Below, in pieces: positions 43,401-56,412 of a DNA stretch of 64,000 bases. Source of the stretch: Beta vulgaris subsp. vulgaris (lineage: Eukaryota; Streptophyta; Magnoliopsida; Caryophyllales; Amaranthaceae). Positions within the stretch are counted from its first letter, which is position 1. Every line of letters starts with the position of its first letter. The notes beneath the pieces are model-generated. The model saw only the letters and a program-made list of their open reading frames with translations, was not told the origin of the DNA and did no database searches. The stretch is from positions 14,647,401 through 14,711,400 of the forward strand of contig NC_079206.1 in assembly GCF_026745355.1 (NCBI RefSeq), read 5' to 3'. The position numbers and the translations under genes are program-made.

Positions 43401-46400
43401 TATATCTGTTAATCTGGCTTAGTATTAGTGTGAGTGCTGGAAAATCTCTTATATGTTGAATCTCAGTGTTGCCTGTTTGCCTAGTGTAGATCCTATCTCT
43501 TTGTTCTTTCATGCTCTGCACTTCGTTGTTCATAAATCATTCTCCAAGGAGCTGTTTGATCTGTAAACATGGCATTTGATCCCTACCGCACATAATAGAA
43601 CTGATAAGAACCTGAGTCATTAAAAAGCAAAGCCACAATGTACACAAATAAGGAAATGACTAATAAAGGAATAAACAAGGAAATACAAATATATTTAAGA
43701 AGCTTATAACAACAATCAAGATTCAAGACAATGAAGCTGACTTGATTTTTTTGGCTTTCATCACAAAGAGCTTTCCTTGTCATCTACTGAAATAGAATAG
43801 TAATTAAGAAACTTTCTGTTATTTATCCTATCAAATTTTAATTAGTATATGTATGAGTTTGCTAGAGTTGTACAAGATGAATGTCTCATATACAATCCGC
43901 AACCGGGCGGGGGGAGGGGGGTATTTTGCAGTCTATGCTCAAAATTTGATTGATTTAATCTTAGTTTTTCTGATCTTGCAGATTCATGTGAGCCTTGTCC
44001 AAGTAACGGAAGGTGTTCCAAGGGGAAGTTGGAATGCACGCAAGGATATAGGAAGTATGGCAAGTTGTGCATTGAAGACGGAGATATATATGAAGCAGCA
44101 AAGAAACTTGTAAGCTGTTGCAATGTGTTTGCTGTGCAGTCATGTATTCTTTGTGTTGATTGAACTAATGCATGTTCTTACTTTGGTATGGTTTAAATTT
44201 CTGCACTAAACGTTGTTGCATAAATGGTTTCAGTCAGGCTGGACAAAAGATCGTCTTTGTGAAGCACATGCACAGTATATGTGTGATGGCACTGGAGCAA
44301 TTTGGGTTTGTTCCCTCACTACTGTCATACCTTGATAATTTTCATCAGACCTTCATTTATATCTCAAACTGAGATGCAGAAATTGATGTTAACTCTGAGG
44401 TCTTTCTACTGTAATTGTGATTAGGTCTCTGAGGACAACCTAAAGAACATGCTGGACAAAGATGGGCTGTTTGAGGTTTCTACAACGGATGATATGAAAT
44501 CTGCGTACACAAAAGAAAAGGCAATGGAGGACATTAGTGGACTCTTGGAAACAAGAATTGTTGGCAATGGGTATGCTTTTTATGCTGTAATTAGAACTGT
44601 CCATATTGGATAACTGCTTGTCATTTGTATACCTTATTAGTGTTATTGTGGCACAAAATATATTTTCTTGTTCATAACTTTGTATAGGTACCCCAGCAAA
44701 GTAAATGCTTCTATAGTTTACCACTCTCTCTCTCTCCTCTGCGGTGTGCTTCTCATATATACAGTATAACTCAAGTTGACTCAGCAAACTCACCTTTCCT
44801 CTTAATGTCCTGTTCTGCATATTTTAAAGAACAAGTTCACGTTGAGTAGGCAGCGCTCTATGATGCCGTAACTCGTATCGATTTGATTGCATACTATGTA
44901 AAAGTGTCCCGTATTTTGAAGCACTTTGTAACATTTTATGTATCCTTCCTTGCAGGGTCAAAGAATATAAGTGTCCTGATGTTTTAGCAGGAAATTACAA
45001 ACCAATAATTTGTCGTGCTCAGCAATGGATAGCTAAGAACCTTTTACTTCTCATGGCAGTATTTGCACTGGTATTCCATTTTCTGAGGCTAGATCTCAAC
45101 TCTTAAACATTTAATAAGAATCTCATGATCATTATCATGAATTATGATATTGATATTTACAGCTCGCAGGATGTACATTGTTGCTGTTGAGAATTCGTAG
45201 AAGTTGGTATTTGGCAAAGAAAGCAGAACATCTCTACCATCAGGTTCACACTTGGCAAAACATAAACTAATTAAAGTTTTCAAATGTCATAAAACCTTAA
45301 AGAGTCGAGTATTAGATAACAAATTGGCTCATTCATGAAGATTCACGGTACTTTTATTGACTAGTTATTACATGTAGTTGGTGGTCATGGAATTGACATG
45401 CAAGTTTGGAATTGAAATGACATAAAGATGCATGGTAATCCAAGTTTGAATTGAAAGGCAAGCTTTCACATAGTAAGTCAATTTTGTGATGTCAGCAAGT
45501 CACCAGCGTTGGTCTATGGCCACCTGGTATGAGCAATAGTTGAGAGTTCTAATCTATATGCTTTTGCATGTACACCGTCCAAAATTCTACTTCATATGCA
45601 TGTGTTATTGCACATTTATGTACATGAACCATAATGCCAAAGCCTTGATTCCCAAAAATAAGGTAGGTGTAGGTCCAATAATATATACGGAATCATGGGA
45701 TATGACAACATGCTTCATATTAATGGTCTCTTTTTAGTACAAGCTAATTAAACTGGCTCGAACTCGTGTTAATATTTTCTTCATATGAATCTCTATCTTG
45801 ATCAATCTTTAGGCATGGAATGGATGTGGCTCTGGGATATGCAGAGGGGTAGGGGGCCAAATGTTACTTCTTGCCTTTCCGTGATGCGTCATAATGTTTA
45901 AGGATCTTTTATTCTTTCCTAATAATCAACAATTAAGTTTTATCTTCTTGTCTACTATTTTTTTTTTTTTGAAATGAGAAGGATACAATACATGTGTTAC
46001 TTTTTGAACCGAATGTGCATATTTTTTGAAATGTTTATGCATAATTTAGTTTCCGAGAAGAAAGTTTCTATTCTTGAAAAAGAAGATGTACAACCTGTGA
46101 AAAAAAAATACACACCATGAGAAAATGCACATTTAGTTCACAAAATATGCAAAAAATGTGCACATTCAGTATTGATTATACCTTTATATGTGAAGTGAGA
46201 CCGGAAGCTAATGTACTGATGTACATGACCTTTGTATTGTTCTATCTAAATATCTGTACATTCTTATAACACAATTTAGCTAATACGTCTTATTATTGGC
46301 ATATATTAGCCCACATGTCTAACTATTCTTCTAACAAGGACAGGTTTGTGACACACTTGAGGACAATGCTTTGATGTATAGAAGCATGGGTGACAAAGAA

Positions 46401-49400
46401 CCCTGGTTAATTGCTTCGAGGCTCCGAGATCATCTGCTTACTCCTAAGGAAAGAAGAGATCCTCTGCTGTGGAAGATGGTAGTCCATTTTCCCCCCATGC
46501 TTTCATTGGAGCTCTTGAGTTTTGATGCTTGTTTCTTTTTTAAACAGATTTCTTGTTTCTTTCCCCTGACTATACCCTTTGAAACCCCCCCCCCCTCCCC
46601 CCTTGCAAAACAGTTGACGGCTTATAAAGTAATTAGATAATACCAATGCTTGGTCTTTTAATCAATTGATGCGAAATACTCTGGCTTCTAGTGAACTTAT
46701 TTCTTAAAAAAGACTTCTAAATAAACAAAAGCAGAATTTCAATGCAAGTGTCTGTTAATTAATGACTAATAACTAATAAGACCCCTACCTATATTTCGAA
46801 TGTAGTAATTTATTAAAGGTGCATTTAGGAGTGACTTGAGGTTTGGTACATTTAGGAATTACTTGGAGCTCTTGAGTTTTGATGCTTGTTTCTTTTTTTT
46901 AAACAGATATCTTGTTTTTTCCCCAGACTCTACCCTCTGAATCCTCCCCTTAGTGTCTCTCTGTACCCCCCCTTTCCCCCCTTGCAAAACATTTGACAGC
47001 TTATAAAGTAACTAGGTAATACCAATGCTCAGTCTTTTAGTTAATTGATGAGAAATGCTCTAACTTCTAGTGATCTTATTTTTAAAAAAGACCTCTCAAT
47101 AAACAAAAGCAAATTTTCATTGCAAGTATCTGTTAATTAATGACTGATAACTGACAAGACCCCTACGTATATTTCAAATATAGTACTTTATTAAAGGTGC
47201 ATTTAGGAGTGACTTGAGGTTTGATACATTTAGGAGTTACTTTAAGAGGGAAACCAACTCATTTTAGAGGGAACTTAGAGGGAAGCCAATTTTAATGGCT
47301 TGTGTTTTAGCATATAGGAGTAGTATAGAAAGTGTAACGCCCCGAAAATTTCATATCCTTAATTAATAAACCTGATTACGAAATATTGAAACGGAACTAA
47401 AATTCGGGGTATTACAGACAGGGCTAAGTTTAATGCTTAAATTTTGATATTTTTTACATCAAGTTGTTTGGAATTAGTGGTAGAGGTTAATAGAAAAATG
47501 ATAAATCGCATGGTAAGTGGTGTAGTTTGTAGTTTCTCATTACTATCCAACAACAATAATGCCAAAACCATTATCTTAAGAAGATGAGGTTGGGTGCATG
47601 AGCCAAAATTTTATATCCAGTGGTTGTCCACATAGATCCTTTTTAAACTGATTTCTTTATATCATTCTAAATTCCCTCCATCTAAGTCATATTTGGCCTC
47701 TCTCGATTATCTTCATTCTGAGTTCTATCCCTTAAGGCATTCCTACACATCCATCACAACATACGCATCTCTGCTATTCCATCTTCCTCTTATGTCGTAT
47801 CATTATTCCTGACACTGACCAGTAGCGCTGGTCTAATGGTCGTCTTATAGAATTCTCCCTTTAACTTTGGAGGTTTTTTTACGGTGACAATATCCTCGTT
47901 GCTCTCCTATTTCAGTCATCCGGACTACATACTGTGAGTCACACCTTAGTCAAATCTACAGTTATACACATTACTATCTAGAACATTATTCAAATTGCTA
48001 CAGTTTTACCTTCAGGCCATGATCTGAAATAAGTAATTATAAGGAGCATATTTCTTTTTGTGGAGCACAAAAGTTGATTACCAACATATAATGTTAGTGA
48101 TAGTCGTTTCAAAGCGAGAGATCACAAAGGATTATGTATGCACACGTGTGCATAAGATTAGTATCCACGCCTCGCCAATTTATGTCTATCAAGTATCTTA
48201 TAATTTAGCATTTGAACAAGCTTGTTGTTTTGAATACCTTTTCATAATGTTATCCCCCTCAAATCACGTAACGAATTTGGCCTTTTAAGAATTCTAGATG
48301 ACTTATGTGTCTTGTTTCTGAATGTCTTGCTTACTTGCTATCATCAGGTAGATGACGACATATTTTAACCAAAAGTAGTTGCATTTATAACAAAAAAGAA
48401 AGTGTTGCACTTATTTTTGAAAGGAGGAAGTATTAAGCAAGGAATGGCTACTGCTACTGAAAATTGGACATCTTCTGAAAACTTCATGTTTTGCTCTAAT
48501 GTGAGAAGCTATTATTTACAGGAACCTATGCACTTGCTCATGGCTATTTTGAATTTTTGGCCTGGTGCTGCGAGGCAATTAAGCAACATTATGGTGGTTA
48601 ATATCTGATGGTCATTAGTACTTAAGATATACCATCCTCCTTTACTCAGTGTTTCTGAAATCATCTGACATCAAAGGGGAATTCTCTAATTAGAGCTATG
48701 AACTAAGGTGGCTAGCTGTGTAGTCTAGTTGGCAATTCGAATATTAGTACAATGGTTATTGGTTAAACATTCTGTTATTGTATTTCGTTCATTTTTAACA
48801 TGAGATATTGCACGACCTTTTGTTCCCTTCCTTTGGATTTTATACTCCTTTCGATCTTCTATTAATATCCTTTTTTTTATATGGCCCTTCTAATTAGGTT
48901 GAAGATTTGGTGGAGTCAGATTCTCGTTTAGATCGCTATCCAAAGCTTGTGAAGGGTGAATCGAAGGTGGTGTGGGAATGGCAAGGTAAGGAGATGTGTA
49001 ACAGACACATCAATTGGCAATGTTAGTATGATAATTAAGAATCCCATTTAGCTGCTTTAGAGCCTCCATTGGCAATGTTAGTATGATTATTTGTCTAACT
49101 AAAGGGGAATGGAGAGACTGTAACTTGTTCGACATCCTAGTAATTTGTGAATATGGACCTGTCAGTAAATAGTGGGGATTTAACTTTAAGAGAATTGTAT
49201 TTCAAAAACATCTTGCTCTTATGGATTTTGCTGAGCATTTGCAGTTTAATGCGAGTCTAGTCCTGTATGCCAATTCGACGCGTGTTGTTTAGTTGCCTTT
49301 GTAGCTATGTTCTTGTTGACAGACACTTTTTGCTTTGACATTTGTCTGTTTCTTTTTTGGGTGTTTTTATCTGTTTTCGAGCTTTGGTAAAATTAATACT

Positions 49401-50109
49401 GGAATGAAAGATATCCACTTTGATTGCTTGAAGGGTTTGGGGAAGGGCCTTTAAAGAGTTGGATGATTGTATTAGGCAATAATCTTTATCACATGTAGTT
49501 AATCTGAAGAAATGGAGCAGATTGACAGTGAAAAATGTGTGGTAAACTCGTAGGCTTATACATAGTGAAGAAAGTTGGTCTTATTAACTTACAAAAACTG
49601 CTAATAATTCCAGACCAACCACTTCTACCAATTATCATATGACTCGATTGCTTATTTTGCTGGGTTACCTGTTTTCTTTTGAAATATTATGTTATTCTTA
49701 GTTCCTTTCCTTCTTTTAGATATTGATAATCATCATCATAGTTGTAGATGTGCCACACAGAATTGTCTTCCATGTATGGTGTTGGGGTGAGGGAGATGCG
49801 TGCTACGATTTTTTTCTAAATAGTGGAGAGTGTTGTACTTGCTCTATTCATTCGCATGTCTTTGCCTACGTGTTGATTAGTTAGAAATTAGAAGAAATGT
49901 TACCCTGCTCACCATAAATGAGTGACAATGGTTTATAGAGTGATTTTTCAGCATTTAATTGTTCATTGGATTCCCATTGTGACAATGTTCTGTCTTTGCT
50001 GTTCATCTTTGAAATCTTAAATAATACTCCTTATATTTTTCCTTGCTGCTCATTAGTTGAAGGTTCTTTGAGTTCTTCAAGGAGAAAGAAGGAAGAGATT
50101 GCCGCTTGA
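40500..50109 (+). CDS. Man1/Src1 C-terminal domain protein, nine exons, complete
   Basis: The exons are 40500-40797, 43982-44109, 44234-44305, 44425-44570, 44956-45070, 45163-45243, 46344-46478, 48898-48985 and 50057-50109. Phases are consistent and give 371 residues. The ATG at 40500 opens MSSSTSRKRPKSSAQNPNSS. A first membrane span (FLKLFAVITIAALVGAFCNF, exon 1) is followed by a lumenal Cys-rich part (CEPCPSNGRCSKGKLECTQG, exon 2), a second span (LLLLMAVFALLAGCTLLLL, exons 5-6) and the C-terminal MSC domain (LLTPKERRDPLLWKM; LVKGESKVVWEWQ). This is the plan of inner-nuclear-membrane Man1/Src1/Heh proteins, which in yeast and animals tether chromatin and help seal the nuclear envelope. The plant role is less known. 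No LEM/HeH domain is visible at the short N-terminus. Introns 1 and 7 (3.2 and 2.4 kb) hold transposons, but the coding sequence is intact. Confidence 0.9.
41858..42580. mobile_element. MITE in intron 1 of the Man1/Src1 gene (723 bp)
   Basis: GAGCATGCCCACTCATGA at the left and TGAGTGGGCATGCT at the right are inverted, and TTA lies on both sides (41855-41857, 42581-42583). AT-rich core without coding content. The 3-bp duplication would suit PIF/Harbinger, but one end has an extra base. Confidence 0.65.
42780..43141. mobile_element. hAT-type MITE in intron 1 of the Man1/Src1 gene (362 bp)
   Basis: The ends TAGACTTGGTTATTG and (reverse) TAGACCTGGTCATTG are inverted. A perfect 8-bp duplication GGCCATAC flanks it (42772-42779, 43142-43149). 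The subterminal GGGTCAA/GACCCGC words are typical of hAT MITEs. Confidence 0.85.
46508..47235. repeat. Tandem duplication (about 360-bp unit, two copies) in intron 7 of the Man1/Src1 gene
   Basis: Both copies start GAGCTCTTGAGTTTTGATGC and run through a C-rich tract, TAATTAATGACTGATAAC-like sequence and GGTGCATTTAGGAGTGACTT. Copy borders are near 46508, 46866 and 47235. The copies differ by scattered substitutions and in the length of the C-run. Confidence 0.8.
47333..47416. mobile_element. Miniature LTR-like element (84 bp) in intron 7
   Basis: It starts TGTAACGCCCCGAAAATTT and ends AAATTCGGGGTATTACA, which are inverted. The same termini bound the solo LTR at 4253-8629. The flanks GAAAG (47328-47332) and GACAG (47417-47421) could be a 5-bp target duplication with one change. 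It may be a strongly deleted solo LTR. Confidence 0.5.
47545..47960 (-). mobile_element. RTE-type LINE 3' remnant in intron 7
   Basis: The minus strand reads KLKGEFYKTTIRPALL (about 47872-47825), then IAEMRML*WMCRNALRDR, the conserved end of plant RTE reverse transcriptases. A stretch ending GCATTATTGTTGTTGG, like the GTTGTTG-type RTE tail, follows. Several stops show long decay. Confidence 0.7.
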
Positions 50110-52247
50110 CAGTCGACACTCTGGTGTAGATACTAGATAACTACTAATCATACGGTCAGATTCTTTAAGTTAAAATGGGTGAGATATGGAAGCCTTTCTA
50201 GATGCATATGATCTTTTGAAGATTCAATGATTTAACAAGTTTTTTTTTATCAGCCGTGGTTGACTATGTGATTTGAAGCAAATGTAATAGTACTCTAATA
50301 TATCCTACTTCTATTCAATGTTGTGAAGTAGCATGCAGTCGAGGGTGTGATGAAGACCATCACTGCATGGCAAGGGCTGTAGACTTGATCCCAAAATCTG
50401 CATGCATGTTTGGTATTGATTTACATTTTACGTGATTTAAAGAAACTGCTCCTGCTAATTTACTCTGCGCCTGTCAATTTACCACGTTCTTTCTGTGCAG
50501 ACCCTGAGTTGGTATTTGGATATTCATGTTACTAGAAGAGTATAGAAACCTATTTAGTGTTAGTTGTGGAAAGTAATAAAGGAAAATTGGGAGGAGTTAT
50601 TCCCCTGCAAGGAGAAATTGCTGCCACTAGCAGGGGTTTGTTTCAACAGCTACTTGTAGTCCCTTGTTGCTGTTGGCCTATGTCTTTTTTAAGTACGAGC
50701 GGCAACTGGCTGAAGAACTACCCTTTCTAGCATGCGGTGTTCCTTATCTCCAACTAGCAGTCAATTGGACCATCTAAAGGAAGTCACACAAGGGCATGTC
50801 GGTTAAAAGGAAGACAGAAGATCAAAGCTAAAATTGCCTCAAAATGGCGGAGATGTCAGACTATGAGGCTCATGACCCTTCCTGGCAGGCGGCAGCTGTA
50901 GAATTAGCCAACGATTTCATCTATTTGCGTGTGGTTGAGAACACTGAATTTCCATGAATATTGTAATTCTGTAATTTGAGTTTTATTTAATGAAGAAATC
51001 CAGCGGGTAGCATGCAGTGATCTCAGACTGGTGTATAATAGTAGCATCTATTTGCCATTATTGGTTCAACAAATGCTGATAAAGGATGCTGATTGTAAGG
51101 CTTACTTTTCAATTTACATTTCACATCTCATGAGTAATTTCTTTTAGTGTCTACGATTTTGTTGATTGTATCAATATTCAGTATGCAGTTAAAATGTCCG
51201 GTAGCCTCAGGAATCAGGCCTGATGTGGATTGCTTTGTGTTGTGCGCCAATTCTTTCCTTAGCCTTATAATAGAACACTATGATGGTTATATATTCTCGA
51301 TAATCAACAAAGATTTTATTCACTCATAACAACAGAGAGAGAATAACCAAAACAAATAAATGAATAATAAAAAAAAGTGAAATTAATTAAATCAACTAAT
51401 AAAGGAAGTGACACGATATTTTGACATAACTCCTTATAATAGAGGTGACAAATGAATTGTTCGGATTGAGTTTGAGTCGGGTCAGTTCAAGTCAGTCTGA
51501 TTTCAAATTGGATTCCAGTCGGATTATCGTATGACATATCACTTTGGGTCTTGGGTCAACTTCGAATCTCACATTCAAGCCAGACCAAATTAATCTTGGG
51601 TTGCGTCTATTTTGGGTTAATTCAATGTCTAAATTTCAAATGCTTCCTATTTTATTACCCACAACATTTGCATATTAATCAACTAACTTTGCTACTTTTT
51701 TATGTATAGTATTATAGAACATATAATTTGTGCTACTCATAATCTCATATACTTGTTCGATCATCTTTAGTCCATTTTTTGTAATTACAAACGGGAATCA
51801 AAGACTAGCACATCATTAGAGAGTAGAGACGAGCTTGTCTTGGCATCTTATTGTGAGAGGTCAAAATGACCTCTTACAAGGACACGCTTGATATTTCGCG
51901 TAAAAAGACAGAAAAATAGACCTGAATTTTGAGACCAACTTATACTAAAGTTCAGTAAAATTGCTACCAATACCAAAAATAATTCTTAATTTGGTACCTA
52001 GTGTAAGTAAACTTTGGTATCAACTTTGAGTTTTGGAACCAATTATACTTACTTTAGTTAACTTTGGTATTACTAATACCTCTTTTGGTACAGTAATTTG
52101 GTATGAAAATTCTATTGTGTTCCCAGGAGTATGGTGCACACCATGTACCCAGTAAATTTGTTCCATTTTCGATGAATAAATGTTCTATTTCAAAAAATAT
52201 TCATTTTAAGCATATTTTTCAACAAAAAAAAATATATGCTATTTTTA
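50110..52247. other. Spacer between the Man1/Src1 gene and LINE-B
   Basis: The first several hundred bases are probably 3' UTR of the upstream gene. Around 51900-52095, words such as TTTGGTAT and ATACCAAA recur in both orientations, suggesting a decayed inverted-repeat element. No gene is recognised. Confidence 0.35.
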
Positions 52248-52257
52248 AAAATTATTC

Positions 52258-52292
<35 letters not shown>

Positions 52293-52330
52293 GACATCGG
52301 TAAAACATACAGAATCATAAAATAAACAAA

Positions 52331-55300
52331 CTACAGGTTGGCCATTGGAATCTGTCCTAGGCGAACATGATTGGCCAGGTCATGTGCCCGCTGTACCTGT
52401 TGCCTATTGACTTTTAGAATACGACACCATTGAAGTTGTTGTCCCAGGCTTCGAATGTCGTTGAGAGTCCAGGCAATTGAAATAGGTTGTGTGGCTTGAT
52501 GAAGCAAACTCCGGACCAGAATTCGGAATCTGTGTAGATCAGAAGGTGATAATAACCCTGAGCTTGAGCCCAAAGCAAAGCCCCCAGACAAGCCCGTGCT
52601 TCAGCCACCAGGGCTGACTCAGCATAAATGCAGCTACCTTGTCCCTCCCTTGCGTTAGTACTAACGTTATCAACAACCCAAGCAATACCGGCCAAAGGAG
52701 AAGACTTTTTCCAGGACCCATCCACTTGTATCTGTAACTGTGGTACCCCGGAGAAGGAGAACCCAAAATGTGCGAAAAGAAACCCTGGCGGACCTGGTGC
52801 CTCATGCAAAAACCGAGGGAGGAAGAGGAGTAGCCATAAAGGTGAAGTGTTGTTGGATACCTTTGTCCTGAAGTGAACGGATGAGAGGCAATCAGGAGTT
52901 GTGCTGTTGAAGACCTTTTGATTCCGTCCCTGCCAAATAGCCCATAAAATAGCCACAAATAAAGGAAGACGAGAGCCATTGTATCCATCCTGCTGGTAGA
53001 AATAGTGTATCCAGCAATGAGCCAGTCTTTGAAGCTCACAAGGGGAGTTCAGATTGGAATTAAGTTCAATTGGCTAGTTTGCCATGCTAACGTGGAAAGA
53101 TGACAAAATCGAAAAAGGTGTTGGCATGTCTCTGGTTCCAAATTACAATTTGGACAAACATCTGAACCAGTCAAACCACGGTACGAAAGGTTAGATGTTG
53201 TTGCTAACCCGTTATGGAACAGTTTCCAGAGGAAAAGTTTCCATTTTGGCATGATGCGCAATCCCCATAAAATTCGAAAGAACTCCGAATTGAGAGGGGG
53301 GTTCATGCGATAGATATCGGTATTTCGAGAGAGGAAGTAGTACCCAGATTTGGTAGTATATTGGCCCGACGTAGTAAAAGGCCAAATAGACAGATCCTTT
53401 TGGTTTGTGAGTTGTGGCACTTCAAGAGAAGTATATCACGAACTGTGCTGGAATGAAAAGTGAATGAAGCCGGGATACATTCCATCCTTGTTGGTGTGGC
53501 AACAGAGGGAAGCAATGGAAGCATAGCGGCAGTGTGAAGAGAGACATTATCCCGAAATGGGGAATCCTTCCATGAACCCAGCGCTCGTTGCCAGCTCGTA
53601 ATCTGGATTGGATCCAATTTTCCAAAATAATTTGTCAAGAGCACCTTCTCAGCTTGAATTAACCGCGCGCACCCCAAGAACATTGATTCCGCATAGGACG
53701 CAGTGTAGTATTGATGAACTCGGCCGCAAAGTTTGATCAGCAAATACTTTACTGATAAGGCCATGGAATCCCTATGAATACGCCATACTTTCTTAATCAG
53801 AAGCGACGATTGTGCATCGCAATACTACGTAATCCGAGTCCCCAGCACCTTTTTGCAAATGCAAGAGCTCCTTCTTTTCCAAGCAATTCCTTTACCTGAG
53901 CAATTGGACCAGAAGAATCGTGCTAGCATTGCATCCAACTTATTAGTGATTGTTGTGGGAACTAAGAAAACTGATAGGATGTGAGCTATGGAAGCAATGA
54001 GGACTGAATTAATGAGAATCAATTTCCCAGCTTGCGAAATTGGTATATGATTCCACGCAGTTATACGTTGTGAAATTTTATCAAGTAAGAAGGTGAATGC
54101 TGAGTTTTCTTCCCTTGGATATCCACAGGAGTACCCAGATATGTGCCCAGGAAACGTTGGATTTAATTGCAAGATACGTTTGTATTCCTGACCCAGTGCT
54201 CGAAACATTTGGACTAATTTAACAAAGACTTTCGTAAACTGAGCATTTGACCAGAAATATGGCAGAATCGACAAGTAGATTGGACAGTTCGTCAAGAAGT
54301 AGTCGACGCTTTAAAGAAAAGAAGAGCATCATCAGCAAAAAACAGATGAGATATAGCAGGAGCGTACCTGTGAGCTCGAATTCCATCAAATAGTCGAATA
54401 TCCGTAGCCAGTATTATCATGCGAGAGAAGATATCCATACAGAACAAGAATAGATAGGGGAAAGTGGGTCACCCTGACGGAGCCCACAATGGGAAGGAAA
54501 GGACTCTGTACCTGTCCATTAACCAGGATGCGATATGTACTGTAGATATACATTGACTAATCAACTGTACCACTGTGCAGGAAATCCATAGGCCTGAAGA
54601 ACCTTTAAGAGAAACCTCCAGTTAACCCGGTCATATGCCTTATTCATTCAATTTAAGAGCCGCTAGATGAACATTACCGCTTCGATGTTTATTAAGAACA
54701 TGGGTTAACTCATGACTGATCAAAATGTTGTCATCCATATGCCTTCCTGGAATGAAGGCACTCTGATATTCTGTGATAAGATCAGAGAGCAACGGCCGTA
54801 ATCGATTGACAAGGCATTTCGAAGCACATTTGTAAATGGTATTACATAAACTAATTGGCCGAAATTGTGTCACATCCTCAGGATTCGGCCTTTAGGCAAC
54901 AAAACAATCAACGTCTGGTTCCATTCATGAAGTATGAACCTGTTGTGAAAAATGATTAACAGCTTGAAATACCTCGTTTCCAGGGCAACCCAGTGAAGTT
55001 TGAAAAACTCCGCCGTTGATCCATCCATCCCAGGAGATTTGCCCTGACCAATACCAACATGGCCTCATGCACTTCATCCTTAGAGAAGGTCGAATGAGCT
55101 GTTGTTGTTGAGAAGGAGAAAGATGAGGTAAATTTAAGTCGCGAAGTACTAAATCAATGGCCTCATCCTGGACCTGGTCAGAGGCAGTAGACACCTGAGA
55201 CGGCCCATATGCAACCTTGAAATGATGTAAAATAGTTTTTACTATGGTAGGCCCATCCTCCGTCCATTGGTCGTCTGCTATCCGTAGTAGATATATATAT

Positions 55301-56412
55301 GCTGCGCGTTGTTTTTGTCTCATCTTATTATAGAAGAACTTGGTTGGGAGGTCCCCGATTTGAACGAATTTATCTTTAGATCGTTGCGACCAATAAGAGT
55401 GTGCCAAAGCAGACTTATTCAACTCTTGCTGACGTTGGAACATGAAAGCGTTACCCTGAGGAAGAGAAGAGATATCAGTCGCATTGGCCATTAACTTTGT
55501 AGAAAGTTCTTGCCAATCAATCCCCCATACAACTTTATGATCCAAACACCATCGCCTTATCTGAGTGCGAAAGATGGATAGATGTTTCGTGAACCGGTAC
55601 ATTGTTGACCCAACTATGGGAATGCGCCATACAGACGAAATAATGTTAGTTAAATCAGGGTGTAGGAGGCACCAATTTTCAAACTGATATGGCCGACGAT
55701 GAATCTGGGTTGGTGGTTCTGTCTGGTAAAAGATAGCTGCATGATCAGAATGTAGAATAGGGAAGTTTTTAATAAAGCCAAGTGGATATCTGTCATTCCA
55801 ATTTGGGGAAGCATACACTCTATCAAGACGTTCCATAATTAAATCCACACCATCCCTGTTATTTGTCCAAGTGAATCGAGGACCAACAAAGGGAATATCT
55901 TGTAGTTGTAGAGCATGCTTCCAAGTGGTAAATTCTTCCCATCCCCTAATCATAGTAGACCCACCCAACTTATCCCCATAATGATCAAGTTGATTTATGT
56001 CACCAATAATAACAAAGTCAGGATACGCCTCTAACAAGTGTAACAATTGATCCCATAAGGAATTACGAAATTCTTGGCGCGATTCTCCGTACAAAAACAA
56101 AACGTACCAGATCATTCCATTATTTGCTGATATTTTACAAAACATAAAATTACACGTGGACCTAAGTACGTTAACAGCAAAAGGTGCCCAAGAAACCACA
56201 ACTAACCCACCACTATACCCTAGAGCATCTACACCAACTACAGTGTGTGGATTAGTAGTTCGTAACACAGACTGTACATGTGCAACTGAACATTTTGTTT
56301 CTTGCAAAAACAGAAACATGGGCTTAACCGTCGCAACCAACCAGCGTATGTACGGAATTATCGGGGCATCACTGGTATTCAACCCCCGACAATTTAACGA
56401 AAGGATATTCAT
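52331..56412 (-). pseudogene. LINE-B ORF2: endonuclease, reverse transcriptase, zf-RVT, RNase H; multiply broken
   Basis: The start MNILSLNCRGLNTSDAP and FLFLQETKCS show the AP-endonuclease (56412 to about 55700, with DHAAIFY near its end). The open frame runs 495 codons to 54925 and then breaks. The reverse transcriptase follows in pieces: FRPISLCNTIYKC and YQSAFIPGRHMDDNILISHE (54873-54640), then the active-site box LFFADDALLF (about 54348-54319), and HIPISQAGKLILINSVL (about 54050-54000). The zf-RVT region CPNCNLEPETCQHLF lies near 53165-53120. RNase H is seen as IQVDGSWKKSSPLAG, EARACLGALLWAQAQG and IYTDSEFW (52735-52510). The last frame ends with TAG at 52333-52331. At least five frame breaks make this copy non-autonomous. 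Confidence 0.9.

Noticed and set aside
51840..52095. Possible MITE built on TTTGGTAT/ATACCAAA words
   Set aside because: No defined ends or target duplication could be found.
53303..53764. Separate proteins suggested by overlapping minus-strand frames
   Set aside because: All are pieces of one frameshifted LINE ORF2.
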